From Magnetococcales bacterium (GTDB lineage Bacteria > Pseudomonadota > Magnetococcia > Magnetococcales > DC0425bin3), in NCBI GenBank assembly GCA_015231175.1, contig JADGBZ010000028.1:1-40725 (forward strand): DNA of 40,725 nt, in the 5' to 3' direction. The position numbers and the translations under genes were made by a program. Positions 1 to 8,298 of this stretch are shown here, piece by piece. The notes under the pieces were generated by a model. It was not told the DNA's origin. It saw only the letters and a list, made by a program, of their open reading frames with translations, and made no database searches. Position 1 is the stretch's first letter, and each line of letters opens with the position of its first letter.

Positions 1-38
1 GCAGGTTTTAAAAAATTGGGTCAGCAGCATGCCATTTT

Positions 39-54
39 AAATGCGATTGCCCTG
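39..54 (+). repeat. 16-bp direct repeat, left copy
   Basis: The sequence AAATGCGATTGCCCTG occurs here and again, identical, at 862-877. The two copies bracket the whole decayed toxin/transposase block. The spacing suggests a recombination or insertion scar. At 16 bp it is longer than the target duplications I would expect for an IS1634-like element, so its origin is open. Confidence 0.6.
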
Positions 55-97
55 CTTTCTTCTGGCCATACATAACGCGGTGCGTTATCACTGGCCG

Positions 98-297
98 ATG
101 ACCGAGAGCTTTCGCTGCAAGGTCACCGAGAGAGTGTTTCATGGGCAGGCCGCGAAGCGGTTTCCCCATGACCTCCTGAAGCGGGCCAGGATGCGCCTGG
201 ACCGGATCGACGCGGCATCCACGCTCGACGACCTGCGCGTCGCGGCATCCACGCTCGACGACCTGCGCGTCCCTCCCTCGCACCATCTGGAGGCTTT
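98..297 (+). pseudogene. truncated HigB-like toxin (RelE superfamily)
   Basis: Translation from the ATG at 98 gives a protein whose first ~65 residues match the HigB 'killer' toxin pattern: SFRCKVTERVFHG near the N-terminus and LDDLRVPPSHHLEAL near the end. HigB toxins are ribosome-dependent mRNA endonucleases of about 92 residues. Here the conserved C-terminal part (usually a segment like SIRINDQWRICF) is missing. The frame runs straight into transposase sequence at about 300. A 10-residue segment, AASTLDDLRV, is also duplicated. No HigA antitoxin gene follows. I read it as a dead toxin gene cut by a mobile element. Family assignment is by motif memory only. Confidence 0.6.
211..270 (+). repeat. 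30-bp perfect tandem duplication
   Basis: Bases 211-240 and 241-270 are identical and in frame. They duplicate ten residues of the HigB remnant. Similar in-frame duplications occur in cysE and cas9 in this window. Confidence 0.85.
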
Positions 298-299
298 GG

Positions 300-745
300 A
301 GGTTTTTCAAGGCAACACCGCCGACCCGTCCACGTTGGGCACCCAAATCGCCAAACTCAAGGAGCGGTTTGAATGGCAAAACGTGATCGTGGGGGATGGT
401 CTCTTTCCAGCGCAACACCGCCTCCATTGCCGAGGAGATCGCCCTGGATGGCCTCTGTTGTGATCCGCGGCGACATCCCTGCTGAAAACCTGGAAGCCGC
501 CGACGTGGTGCAGCAATACAAGAACCTGGGCAAGGTGGAGAAAGCGTTCCGGCACGCGACGCTCTCGGAGCGGCTTCACCCTGCACAGCTTCCAGACTTT
601 GCTCCAGAATTTGGAATCCCTGGCCCGCAACCGTTGTCAGATGCTGCCAGACCCCAAACACCCTGTCACCTTCTTCAAATTTGCCCAGCCCACCCCTTTC
701 CAAACGGAGGCCTTCCAACTCCTCGGAATCCCCTGTACCCGGTAA
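300..745 (+). pseudogene. IS1634-like transposase remnant
   Basis: Three blocks resemble the C-terminal half of IS1634/IS4-group transposases. Block 1 (about 300-402) reads GNTADPSTLGTQIAKLKERF then VGDG, the region around a conserved aspartate. Block 2 (about 448-565, shifted frame) reads VIRGDIPAENLEAADVVQQY then KNLGKVEKAFR, typical of the YxxL...VE.AFR signature. Block 3 (575-745, back in the first frame) ends with FQTEAFQLLGIPCTR and a TAA. About 200 residues between blocks 1 and 2 are missing and two frame changes are needed, so it cannot be active. No terminal inverted repeats were identified. Confidence 0.65.
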
Positions 746-798
746 ACGCCCCGACATTATTGAAACAATAGTTCAATATCAATATGTTGCACAGCAAG

Positions 799-845
799 GG
801 CGCTGCCCTGGACCCACCAGGGAGCCAGCCCCCTGGATCCCGAGT
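799..845 (-). repeat. dispersed GC-rich repeat, copy 1
   Basis: Read on the minus strand, this segment contains GGGGGCTGGCTCCCTGG followed by a GGGTCCAGGGC-type tail. Almost the same sequence occurs on the plus strand at 16644-16712, and a shorter relative lies at 38816-38840. It can fold on itself because CCAGGGGGCTGG and CCCTGG parts are partly self-complementary. It is noncoding in all three places and looks like a genome-wide intergenic repeat. Confidence 0.6.
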
Positions 846-861
846 CCTTTCCGTGTGTTCC

Positions 862-877
862 AAATGCGATTGCCCTG
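862..877 (+). repeat. 16-bp direct repeat, right copy
   Basis: Identical to 39-54. It lies just downstream of the transposase remnant and of dispersed repeat copy 1, and just before the end of the UPF0016 gene. Confidence 0.6.
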
Positions 878-887
878 ACCCCTCATA

Positions 888-1157
888 TCACTTCCAAATC
901 GTCCACACCCCGATCACGATAAACCCGACCCCTGCCACCAGTTTCAATGTTTCCGGTGATACGAAGCGGGCGATGGCTCCGCCGGCCAGGACGCCTAAGG
1001 CGGATGTGGCGACCAGGGCCAGGGAGGCGCCGAGGAAGACCACCCAGCGGCTGCTTTTGCCGTCGGCGGCGAACAGCAGGGTGGCCAGTTGGGTCTTGTC
1101 GCCCAGTTCCGCGAGGAAAACGGTGGTAAAAACGGTCAACAGGAGCTTGCTGTCCAT
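888..1157 (-). CDS. UPF0016 (GDT1/TMEM165-type) membrane protein, half-size
   Basis: The 89-residue protein has the family signature E-x-G-D-K-T (AELGDKTQLA, residues 16-25). Three hydrophobic stretches are visible at about 3-18, 34-58 and 71-88. UPF0016/GDT1 proteins are secondary cation exporters, with manganese or calcium exchange reported for several members. Most have two such repeats (about 200 residues). Single-repeat forms of about 90 residues are known and are thought to pair. The start at 1157 is supported by GGAGG eight bases upstream; the longer open frame upstream of it is not protein-like. No second half is next to it. I looked for a manganese riboswitch upstream and could not support one. 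Confidence 0.8.
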   Translation of the reverse strand: MDSKLLLTVFTTVFLAELGDKTQLATLLFAADGKSSRWVVFLGASLALVATSALGVLAGGAIARFVSPETLKLVAGVGFIVIGVWTIWK

Positions 1158-1398
1158 CGAACAATCCTCCGGGAGTGATTGAAAGGCCGGGGCAGAGGCG
1201 GGAGGAGCGATTGCGCCTTTCCGCTGCACCAGACAGGTTTGCCACCCTACCCGACTCCACAAGGACAAACAACAGGATCCGTGCAAGTCGGTAGAGGGAG
1301 TGGTAGCCTGAACGGCGCAGGGGGTGTGGGAGGTTGGATCTGTTGCGGGTGGTCGATTCTGTGTCGGATCGGCGGGAAAGAAAGGAAGGGGAGGGGTC

Positions 1399-2502
1399 AT
1401 GCTGGGGAAGAGGAGTTGGGAGAAGTGGGCCTGGCTGCGCATTTGGGCTTGTCTGGGGCAGTGCGTTCTCGGGTGTGGCCTGGGATTGCTGTTGTGTGTT
1501 GCCCCATCACTGGCTGGCCCGGCTGAGGAACTGGTCCTGCTCAACTGGGCCGAGTACATGGACAAGAGCCTCCTGGCCCAATTCGAGCAGGAGACGGGGG
1601 TTCACATACGCGAGGTCTTTTTTCAGACCGAAGACGAACGTGATGGCCTTCTCGCCCAAACCAGTGGGGTGGGGTTTGATGTCGTTGTTGTTCAGGCCAA
1701 GGATATCGAGGCTTATGCACGGTCCGGGTGGCTGGCGCCTATCGAGGAGGAAAAGATTCCCAACCTGGCGCATATACCCAACAAATGGCGCACGACCTAC
1801 CCGGAGACAGACCGTTATGCCGTTCCCTGGCAATGGGGGACATTTGGCATCGGTTATCGCAAGGATTTGTTGAAGAAAGAAATCACGAGTTGGATGGATT
1901 TTTTCCGCCCGATACCGGAAGCCAAAGGGCGTCTGCTCATGCTCAGTGATGCCATGGTGATGCGGACCCTGGCCATGAAGGCGACAGGGCGCTCCATGAA
2001 CGATTTTACCGACCCAAGCCTCAAGGAGGCGGCGGGACTCCTGCGGGAACAGAAACCGTTTGTTCACACCTATGGCTATCTCGGGTTGGGAGAGCAGTCG
2101 CCCTTGATCACCGGGCAGTATTGGATGGCGCTGTTGTTCAACGGCGATGCCGTCACCCTGGCCAAACAAAATGCCAACATTGGTTTCGTGATACCCAAGG
2201 AAGGCACCCTGTTGTGGGAAGATTGCTTCGCCATCCTGGCGGCATCCAAAAGGAAGGATCTTGCCGCAAGGTTCATCCATTTTTTACACCAGCCACAAAA
2301 CGCCGCCCGGTTGGCTGAATTCACCAACTATGCCTCGGTCAACGATGGCGTCAACCCCTTTCTCTCGGCGCAACATCGAGGTAACATGACCATTTACCCC
2401 CCGCAGGAGGTTCTTGATCGTTCGGAGTTTCCCAAAAATCCGCCGCCCAAAGTGACGCGATTTTTCAAAAACCTCCAGGTGCAGTTGATGCGCAAGGAGT
2501 AA
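1399..2502 (+). CDS. periplasmic extracellular solute-binding protein, PotD/PotF-like
   Basis: 367 residues. A signal peptide covers about residues 1-40 (hydrophobic core [19 protein letters not shown]). The mature part opens with [19 protein letters not shown], the typical start of polyamine-type (SBP_bac) binding proteins, and keeps [16 protein letters not shown] in the hinge region. The ATG at 1399 has GAGGGG just upstream. No ABC permease or ATPase gene is nearby. Instead a sensor kinase starts 64 bp downstream on the same strand. This suggests that the protein presents a ligand to the kinase rather than feeding a transporter. The ligand cannot be read from the sequence, and polyamine binding is only the family default. 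Confidence 0.8.
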   Translation: MLGKRSWEKWAWLRIWACLGQCVLGCGLGLLLCVAPSLAGPAEELVLLNWAEYMDKSLLAQFEQETGVHIREVFFQTEDERDGLLAQTSGVGFDVVVVQAKDIEAYARSGWLAPIEEEKIPNLAHIPNKWRTTYPETDRYAVPWQWGTFGIGYRKDLLKKEITSWMDFFRPIPEAKGRLLMLSDAMVMRTLAMKATGRSMNDFTDPSLKEAAGLLREQKPFVHTYGYLGLGEQSPLITGQYWMALLFNGDAVTLAKQNANIGFVIPKEGTLLWEDCFAILAASKRKDLAARFIHFLHQPQNAARLAEFTNYASVNDGVNPFLSAQHRGNMTIYPPQEVLDRSEFPKNPPPKVTRFFKNLQVQLMRKE

Positions 2503-2566
2503 CCTGTTTTTCAATCGTTTTTTGGGTGGGTGCTGGACGGTTGTCCCGGATAGAGGATGGCTCATC

Positions 2567-5500
2567 GTGAAATTGCGTTGGCAGTTGGCGCTCACTCTGC
2601 TGCCCATGGTGATTGTGCCGCTTGTCGTCCTGGGATGGGTGGCTGTGTCGTATACCGTGGACACGCGCAGACAGATCGCCATTGCGGAGATCGACAACCT
2701 CCTGCAACAGATCGAGATCAACTCCAAGAACCATCTTGCCACCATTCGTTCCAATCTTTCCCTGTTTGCGCGGGCCAAAACGCTCACCAACTACATTGCT
2801 GTTGAGGATGCGGCGACTCGCTATGCCGTGTTGCAGGAGCCCCTGTTGCAGACGTTTGCCGATTATGCAGACGCCTTTCCGGAATATGAGGAAATTCGCC
2901 TCATCGATCCCCATGGCGTGGAAGAGGCGCGTTTTGCCGCCAGCGATGTGATGAATGATAGCGACAATGAAAGTCACATGCCTTACTTCAAGGGGTTGAA
3001 AGAGGCGGGGGAGAAGATTCATGTCGAGTTTTATATCAATCCTGACAACAATCGACCTGCCCTGTTTGCTGCCAAACTGGTCAAGGCGACGAGCTTTGAA
3101 AGGAGCGGTGTGGGAAAACCTCCCCTTGCTGCCTATCTGGCCCTGACCGTCCGGCCCGACTTCTTGACATCCCAGGTCAACAATCTGCGTGTGGGCAGGA
3201 ACGGATTTGCTTTTTTTACCAACGAAGAGGGGCGGGTCTACGCAGGGCCGACCTGGCGTTCCCTGCCGGAGGTCATTCCTCCAGATGTCTGGGCCGTTCT
3301 GCATCCCTTGGCCGAGAGCAAGGATTTTGGCTACGTCGATTGGAATCTGACACGCTATCTGATCAAGGGGGTATCACTTGCCCATAACATCCACTTGTTC
3401 ATTGCGCTTGACGAGAAGATTCTCACGGAAGGGAGCCGGGATCTCTACGTCTCCATCGTGGGTATCATGATCGTCGCCATCTTTTTTCTTCTTTTGTCTA
3501 TTTATGTTGTTTTGCAACACCAGATTGTCACACCCCTTGTTCGACTCTCGCGGGTCAGCCAGGAGATAGGCCGTGGCAACCTGGACGTTGCGCTTCCCGT
3601 GTCACGGCAAAAAAACGAGTTGGGACTTTTGGTCATGGCCTTCCACAAAATGGTGGAGGATCTTCGCGACCTGCACCGGGAGATGCGGGATCATACCCTG
3701 CATCTGGAGGGGAAGGTGGCCGAACGCACGGAAGAGTTGAGCGTGATCAACAAGGAGCTGCAACGCTCCATGGATGACCTGGTCCTTGCCAAGCAGGCCG
3801 CCGAGTCAGCAAGCCGCGGCAAAAGCGAATTTTTGGCCAACATGAGCCATGAAATCCGCACCCCCATGAATGCCATCATCGGCCTTTCCCAACTCGCTCT
3901 GCAAACCCGGTTGCATCCACAGGCCCATGACTATCTGACCAAGATAACCCGTGCGTCCCAATCCCTCTTGCATATCATCAACGATATTTTGGACTTTTCC
4001 AAAATAGAGGCCGGAAAGTTGGATCTGGAGTCCCATCATTTTTTGCTGCGCGAGGTTCTGGAACATGTCGTGGATCTTTTCCGGGCCAAGGTTGCCGAAA
4101 AAAATATTGAATGGATCATTCGGACTGCCGGTGCATGTCATGATGCACTCGTAGGTGATTCATTGCGACTGGAGCAGGTTTTGTTGAACCTGATCAGCAA
4201 TGCCGTCAAGTTTACGGCCCGGGGTGAAATCGAGCTGCGCGTGCAAACCGTGCAGGAAGGGGTCGGGGATGTCACCTTGGAATTTTCCGTCCGTGACTCC
4301 GGAATCGGCATGACTGCGGAGCAGACCTCCAAGCTGTTCGCCCCCTTTTCGCAAGCCGACTCCTCCACCACGCGCAAGTTTGGGGGCACAGGGTTGGGTT
4401 TGGTTATTTCCAGACGTCTGGTGGCCATGATGGGGGGGAACATCTGGGTGGAGAGCCATTTTGGCGAGGGGAGCACCTTTCGTTTTACGGCCAGTTTTTT
4501 GCGCCAGCCTGAACCTGTCACTGGTGACATGGTTCTTCCTGCGGAGTTTGTTTCTCATCGAATCCTGGTCGTTGATGATACGGCAGCTGTTCGGGAATCC
4601 CTGCTGGAGATGCTGACACTGTTTGGGTTGACTGCCCATGCCGTGGGATCTGGCGAGGAAGCGGTCTCTATGGTGCAGCGGGATGTTGTGTCAGGGTCTG
4701 CCTGGCATGTGTTCCTGATCGATGGGGCGATGCCGGGCCTGGATGGTGCCGCCACGCTACGACAACTGATGGAGTTGTTCCCTGCCGGGCAACGTCCAAA
4801 GTCGATTCTGATGGTCCCCTCTGGGCAGGAGGAGAAGATCCGCCTTGAGGCACGCTCGGTCGGTGTCGATGCCATGTTGACCAAACCTGCCGATTGTTCG
4901 ACCTTGTTTGATACGATTGTGGGTGTCTTGGGACAACAGGTGGTCAAGCCTCAGCGCCAGCAAGCTGACTTCATCGATCTCCAGGAAGTCACCAGGTCGA
5001 TCGGCGGGGCCCGGGTGTTGCTGGTGGAAGACAACGAGATCAACCAACAGGTGGCCAGGGAGATATTGAGTCTGGCCGAGCTGCACGTGGAGACGGCTGC
5101 CAACGGTTTGGAAGCATTACAAAAGGTCACTGCCACGGATTACGCTGCCATTTTGATGGATATTCAGATGCCGGAAATGGATGGTTATGAAGCGACTCGC
5201 CGCATGCGCCACAATCCGCGCCATGCACAGACCCCCATCATTGCCATGACCGCGCATGCCATGTCCGGTGACCGGGAAAAATGTCTCGCCGCCGGCATGA
5301 ATGACCATGTGACCAAGCCGATTGACCGCAAGCAGCTTTTTACGACCCTGGTACGTTGGATCGATCCGGGTAAGTGTAGCGGGCCGGTTGTCAGACCTGC
5401 TGCGACGCCCCTCCCGACTGGCCAAACTCAACTTCCCGCCACCCTTGCCGGGATCGACCTGGATTCCGTCCTGGAACGCATCAACCATAACCACGCCATT

Positions 5501-6076
5501 CTGAGTTCCATCCTGCTGGAGTTTCACCGTGATTTTTCCCACACCGTGGCAACGATCCGTGAAAACCTGCGCTCGGAAAACCCGGAGTTGTGGCAGCAGG
5601 CCAGACGCCTGGCGCACTCTGTCAAAGGGGTTGCAGGGAACCTCTCGGCGCAGGATTTGTTTCATGCGGCGCGGGATCTGGAACTTGGCATCCGCGACAA
5701 CCAACAGCAACGATGGCCCCAGTTGCTGGAGGTTTACGACAAGGCGCACACGACGGTTTTGCACGCGATCGGTGCATGGGTGGATGAGGCGAGGGTCGAT
5801 CTTGCGCAGAAGGAAGATCCTCCTTCTTTGACCAAAGTTGTCGATGCACAAGTCATCACGCCTCTTTTACGCAACCTCGACACCCTGATCCAGGGTGCGG
5901 ATGCCGAATCACAAAGCGTTTTCGATGCCCTCAAGCCGTTATTGCAGGGCTCCGAGGGCCTGCGGGATGTTTTTGCACGTCTGGAGGAGGCGCTCGGGAA
6001 CTTTGACTTCCCTGCTGCACACGTTGCTCTGCACGATCTTGCCCAGAGGCTTGGCGTGCCTGTTTCGTCCGATTGA
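2567..6076 (+). CDS. hybrid sensor histidine kinase (TM-Cache-like-TM-HAMP-HisKA-HATPase-REC-REC-HPt)
   Basis: 1169 residues from a GTG preceded by GAGGATGG. Domains in order: TM1 (~8-30); a periplasmic sensor region of ~260 residues, probably Cache-like; TM2 (~300-325); HAMP; coiled coil; HisKA with [12 protein letters not shown] (phospho-His 428); HATPase with [13 protein letters not shown] and FGGTGLGL; receiver 1 (Asp 719); receiver 2 ([11 protein letters not shown], Asp 865); C-terminal HPt ([12 protein letters not shown], His 1017). It is a complete His-Asp-His-Asp style phosphorelay in one membrane protein. The last receiver or HPt would pass phosphate to an output regulator not encoded here. 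The upstream binding protein may deliver its signal. The periplasmic domain class is uncertain. Confidence 0.92.
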   Translation: MKLRWQLALTLLPMVIVPLVVLGWVAVSYTVDTRRQIAIAEIDNLLQQIEINSKNHLATIRSNLSLFARAKTLTNYIAVEDAATRYAVLQEPLLQTFADYADAFPEYEEIRLIDPHGVEEARFAASDVMNDSDNESHMPYFKGLKEAGEKIHVEFYINPDNNRPALFAAKLVKATSFERSGVGKPPLAAYLALTVRPDFLTSQVNNLRVGRNGFAFFTNEEGRVYAGPTWRSLPEVIPPDVWAVLHPLAESKDFGYVDWNLTRYLIKGVSLAHNIHLFIALDEKILTEGSRDLYVSIVGIMIVAIFFLLLSIYVVLQHQIVTPLVRLSRVSQEIGRGNLDVALPVSRQKNELGLLVMAFHKMVEDLRDLHREMRDHTLHLEGKVAERTEELSVINKELQRSMDDLVLAKQAAESASRGKSEFLANMSHEIRTPMNAIIGLSQLALQTRLHPQAHDYLTKITRASQSLLHIINDILDFSKIEAGKLDLESHHFLLREVLEHVVDLFRAKVAEKNIEWIIRTAGACHDALVGDSLRLEQVLLNLISNAVKFTARGEIELRVQTVQEGVGDVTLEFSVRDSGIGMTAEQTSKLFAPFSQADSSTTRKFGGTGLGLVISRRLVAMMGGNIWVESHFGEGSTFRFTASFLRQPEPVTGDMVLPAEFVSHRILVVDDTAAVRESLLEMLTLFGLTAHAVGSGEEAVSMVQRDVVSGSAWHVFLIDGAMPGLDGAATLRQLMELFPAGQRPKSILMVPSGQEEKIRLEARSVGVDAMLTKPADCSTLFDTIVGVLGQQVVKPQRQQADFIDLQEVTRSIGGARVLLVEDNEINQQVAREILSLAELHVETAANGLEALQKVTATDYAAILMDIQMPEMDGYEATRRMRHNPRHAQTPIIAMTAHAMSGDREKCLAAGMNDHVTKPIDRKQLFTTLVRWIDPGKCSGPVVRPAATPLPTGQTQLPATLAGIDLDSVLERINHNHAILSSILLEFHRDFSHTVATIRENLRSENPELWQQARRLAHSVKGVAGNLSAQDLFHAARDLELGIRDNQQQRWPQLLEVYDKAHTTVLHAIGAWVDEARVDLAQKEDPPSLTKVVDAQVITPLLRNLDTLIQGADAESQSVFDALKPLLQGSEGLRDVFARLEEALGNFDFPAAHVALHDLAQRLGVPVSSD

Positions 6077-6158
6077 TTTGTCTGGCCTGATTGCGGTGAT
6101 GACTTACCTATTCCCTTCTTCATCGAGTTCGAGTATGTTCGCTGGCAGCGAATTTTTC

Positions 6159-6187
6159 TTGCGATCAGAGAGTCACCCTGATATAGT
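6159..6187 (+). promoter_or_regulatory. sigma70-like promoter of the retron locus
   Basis: TTGCGA at 6159-6164 and TATAGT at 6182-6187 are separated by 17 bp. A start near 6194 would give a leader of about 135 nt before the predicted a1 arm of the retron RNA. The leader can fold: GGTAGGG at 6200-6206 pairs with CCCTACC at 6258-6264, and there is a GGGGC-TTCG-GCCCC hairpin at 6247-6260. Confidence 0.5.
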
Positions 6188-6328
6188 TATGTCATGCTTG
6201 GTAGGGAAGATGTCGCATTTCCATGGAATCGCTTAAGCGGTTCGCGGGGGCTTCGGCCCCTACCTTGACCACCCCCGGCACTGTGACTCTGTGTCGATGG
6301 CTGCACGCGAGTGTTGCCGTTGCGCGGT

Positions 6329-6499
6329 ACGGAGTATCGGGAAAGGGTTTAATCAAAGCCGTCGAGATGCGGCTTTGATCGAAATCGGTTAGGAGTAAAC
6401 CCTCGTCTGACTTCCATCTCTGAATGTTCGCGACGCTCTGCGCAATCCTGCACAGGGTGCATTCAGGGAGATGAGATATGAACAGGTCAGATACTCCGT
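6329..6499 (+). ncRNA. retron msr-msd RNA (predicted)
   Basis: The order of paired elements fits a retron RNA. Arm a1 ACGGAGTATC (6329-6338) is fully complementary to a2 GATACTCCGT (6490-6499). Inside lies an msr-type hairpin, ATCAAAGCCG (6352-6361) with CGGCTTTGAT (6370-6379), enclosed by GGGTTTA/TAAACCC (6345-6351/6396-6402). Then comes a long msd-type hairpin, CATCTCTGAATG (6415-6426) against CATTCA-GG-GAGATG (6460-6473). The first G after a1 (6339) is the natural candidate for the branching guanosine. A competing 9-bp helix, CCTCGTCTG (6401-6409) with CAGACGAGG (6507-6515), cannot coexist with a1/a2 without a pseudoknot. The RNA is upstream of the HTH and reverse transcriptase genes, as in known retrons. 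Exact ends are inferred. Confidence 0.72.
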
Positions 6500-6651
6500 C
6501 AAGCAACAGACGAGGGGAGCCGGGCAGGCGTGCATTACGGTGGATTGGCCGGGCCTTGGTTAGGCCGCACGTACTGATGGCTGTGATCAGGGTAGCGATG
6601 GCTATCGTCAAGTTGATTGCATACATTCGGGAACTGTTCGGTGACTCCTGA
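6478..6651 (+). CDS. small retron-overlapping ORF, candidate toxic effector (57 aa)
   Basis: ATG at 6478 has a good Shine-Dalgarno, GGGAG at 6466-6470, seven bases upstream. An in-frame TGA at 6472 excludes any longer start. The product has an arginine-rich first half (R3, 11, 12, 17, 18, 21, 25, 29) and then a hydrophobic segment, HVLMAVIRVAMAIVKLIAYI, at residues 31-50. R38, K45 and R51 recur about every seven residues, giving an amphipathic or membrane-seeking helix. The stop at 6651 is 17 bp before the HTH gene. The Shine-Dalgarno lies inside the 3' arm of the msd hairpin, and the start codon lies before a2, within the part expected to be reverse transcribed. I infer a toxin or effector repressed by msDNA synthesis. 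It could be a chance ORF, but its signals and hydrophobicity argue against that. Confidence 0.6.
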   Translation: MNRSDTPSSNRRGEPGRRALRWIGRALVRPHVLMAVIRVAMAIVKLIAYIRELFGDS

Positions 6652-6668
6652 CCAACTTTCACATAAGA

Positions 6669-7001
6669 ATGAGTCCTATGCTCAACGAAGCTCTAAAGAT
6701 GGTTCGGCTATTCCACCGCCAGAACCAAGTCCAGGTTTCCCAGGGAACCGGCCTCTCGAAGTCGTATATCTCCGAAATTGAGTCAGGTCGTAAAAAGGTC
6801 TCCATGGACGTACTGGAGAAGTATGCTTCCTACTTCAGCATGCCCCTCTCGTCTCTTCTCTTTTTTGCCGAGCAATCAGCGAATCAAAAAGCAGGTGACG
6901 ACATTCGGGAAGTTGTCGCAGAAAAGGTCATCAAAATGTTGGACTGGTTGGTCTCGGTTTCTGAGTTTGATAAGACGGTAGATGGGAGAGGAAAGAGGTG
7001 A
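6669..7001 (+). CDS. XRE/Cro-CI family HTH protein (retron accessory)
   Basis: 110 residues. Residues ~5-60 form a Cro/CI helix-turn-helix: QVQVSQGTGLSKSYISEIES is followed by GRKKVSMDVLEKYASYF, with the recognition helix at SKSYISEIESG. A short C-terminal helical tail follows. It overlaps the reverse transcriptase gene by 4 bp (GTGA), so the two are co-translated. Retrons with an HTH partner form a recognised type (type VI in the published typology, as I recall). The protein may repress the locus or act as part of the retron complex. The start could also be the second ATG at 6678; neither has a strong ribosome-binding site. Confidence 0.82.
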   Translation: MSPMLNEALKMVRLFHRQNQVQVSQGTGLSKSYISEIESGRKKVSMDVLEKYASYFSMPLSSLLFFAEQSANQKAGDDIREVVAEKVIKMLDWLVSVSEFDKTVDGRGKR

Positions 7002-7936
7002 ATCGTCATCCCCTGAACCAGTCACCTTTCTTCAAACTCAGATCCAGAAAGAAGCTTGCTAATATTCTGGGATTGGGACTCAAGGATCTGGAGGTGTTTG
7101 CCCAAAATGAGGCTGATGAGAACTATAGACTGTTCGAGATCAGGAGGGGAGGCAAGGCTCGACCTATCCAATGGCCAATACCATGCCTACAGCGTATTCA
7201 TAAACGCGTTTGCGACCTTCTTGCTCGGATAGAGACGCCTAATTATCTGCACTCAGCCATCAAAGGTCGGTCGTATCTGTCTAATGCCAAAGCTCATTCG
7301 GGCGATACGGCACTGGTGAAGGTGGACATCAGGAAGTTTTTTCCATCTGTCACGGTACAGTCCGTCAAAAGCTTTTTCCTCAAAACAATGGGGTGTAGCC
7401 CTGATGTCGCGGCTGTGCTGTCCAAGGTTCTCACAGTGTACGGTCACCTGCCGACTGGAAGCAGTGTCAGTCCGATTTTGTCATTTTATGCCCACCTGGA
7501 CATGTTTGGGGAAATCGAACAGTTGGCCAGGAAGCGTGGGGCAGTGATGACCTGCTATGTGGATGACATGTGCTTTTCTGGGAGGAGTGTAACGCGCAAA
7601 TTTTTATACGAGGTGAGGCTGATCATTCATCGGCATGGATTGAAGACCCACAAGATCCATTGTTTTGCTCCTGGGGTACCAAGAATTGTTACTGGTGTCG
7701 TAGTTACCGGTGATGGGATGAAGCTACCTAACAAACGGCACCAGGCAATTGCTGAGGATTTTGCGAAATTCCAATCCAGCTTGGATGAAAAGCAGAAATT
7801 GAAAATCTTTCAGTCTCTACTCGGAAGGGTCAATGAGGCATCACAAATTGAGCCAAGGTGGAAGAACAAGGCAACTTCTTTGTGTCAAGAAGTGAATAAA
7901 ATGTTATATTGTGGCAGACAAAATGACGGATGTTGA
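6998..7936 (+). CDS. retron reverse transcriptase
   Basis: 312 residues, normal for retron RTs. Visible motifs: SNAKAH (96-100 gives the retron NAxxH signature), VDIRKFFPS with catalytic Asp 110, LPTGSSVSP (151-159), the catalytic YVDD box (187-190, with Asp 189/190) and IVTG (VTG signature at 231-233), which contacts the msr RNA in retrons. NAxxH and VTG together separate retron RTs from group II intron and DGR enzymes. The GTG start at 6998 follows a purine-rich GAGAGGAAAGAG stretch and overlaps the HTH stop. The enzyme should prime from the 2'-OH of a guanosine in the upstream RNA and copy the msd to make msDNA. No fused effector domain is present. Confidence 0.93.
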   Translation: MNRHPLNQSPFFKLRSRKKLANILGLGLKDLEVFAQNEADENYRLFEIRRGGKARPIQWPIPCLQRIHKRVCDLLARIETPNYLHSAIKGRSYLSNAKAHSGDTALVKVDIRKFFPSVTVQSVKSFFLKTMGCSPDVAAVLSKVLTVYGHLPTGSSVSPILSFYAHLDMFGEIEQLARKRGAVMTCYVDDMCFSGRSVTRKFLYEVRLIIHRHGLKTHKIHCFAPGVPRIVTGVVVTGDGMKLPNKRHQAIAEDFAKFQSSLDEKQKLKIFQSLLGRVNEASQIEPRWKNKATSLCQEVNKMLYCGRQNDGC

Positions 7937-7974
7937 AATAGAAGCGCATCTGCAAAGTATTTTGGAGTTGAATT

Positions 7975-8298
7975 ATGGTAAACGAATATACCATTTCCGA
8001 AGCCGTAAACCGGTTGGTCAATATAGCCAAACCGGCCAAGGTGATCCTGTTCGGTTCCTATGCCACCGGCGAGGCTACCGACGATTCCGACTTGGACTTC
8101 ATGATTATTGAACCGAACTCCACCATGACAAGCCAAGATCGAGTTGCGCTCCGAGACGCGGTGGGGGATATTGGGACCGGCGTGGACGTGTTGATATTCA
8201 CCGAGGAAGAAGCCAATCGGCGGGGCCAGGTTCCCGGAACGGTCATCTATTGGGCGCTCAGGGAAGGGCGGGTGATGTATGAATCTACCGCACATTGA
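7975..8298 (+). CDS. MNT-type minimal nucleotidyltransferase (antitoxin-like)
   Basis: 107 residues with the nucleotidyltransferase core GS-x10-D-x-D: FGSYATGEATDDSDLDFMI, residues ~26-44. MNT proteins pair with HEPN proteins; in characterised pairs the MNT protein adenylylates the HEPN toxin. The start at 7975 has GGAG eight bases upstream. The gene begins 38 bp after the retron RT stop, and its 3' end overlaps the next gene by 20 bp, so the pair is translationally coupled. It may ride on the retron transcript. Confidence 0.85.
   Translation: MVNEYTISEAVNRLVNIAKPAKVILFGSYATGEATDDSDLDFMIIEPNSTMTSQDRVALRDAVGDIGTGVDVLIFTEEEANRRGQVPGTVIYWALREGRVMYESTAH

Noticed and set aside
1158-1398. Possible manganese (yybP-ykoY) riboswitch upstream of the UPF0016 gene
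   Set aside because: I could not find the conserved loop elements in the right order. The stretch is just the divergent region between two genes.
6247-6260. GGGGC-TTCG-GCCCC hairpin as a terminator of the hybrid kinase gene
   Set aside because: No T-run follows and it lies downstream of the predicted retron promoter. It is more likely part of the retron leader RNA.
6192-6662. A 156-codon minus-strand frame across the retron RNA
   Set aside because: No ribosome-binding site of note and no domain. The region is better explained by paired RNA arms on the plus strand.
7911-8111. Short frame starting inside the RT 3' end
   Set aside because: It overlaps the well-supported MNT gene in another frame and shows no domain.
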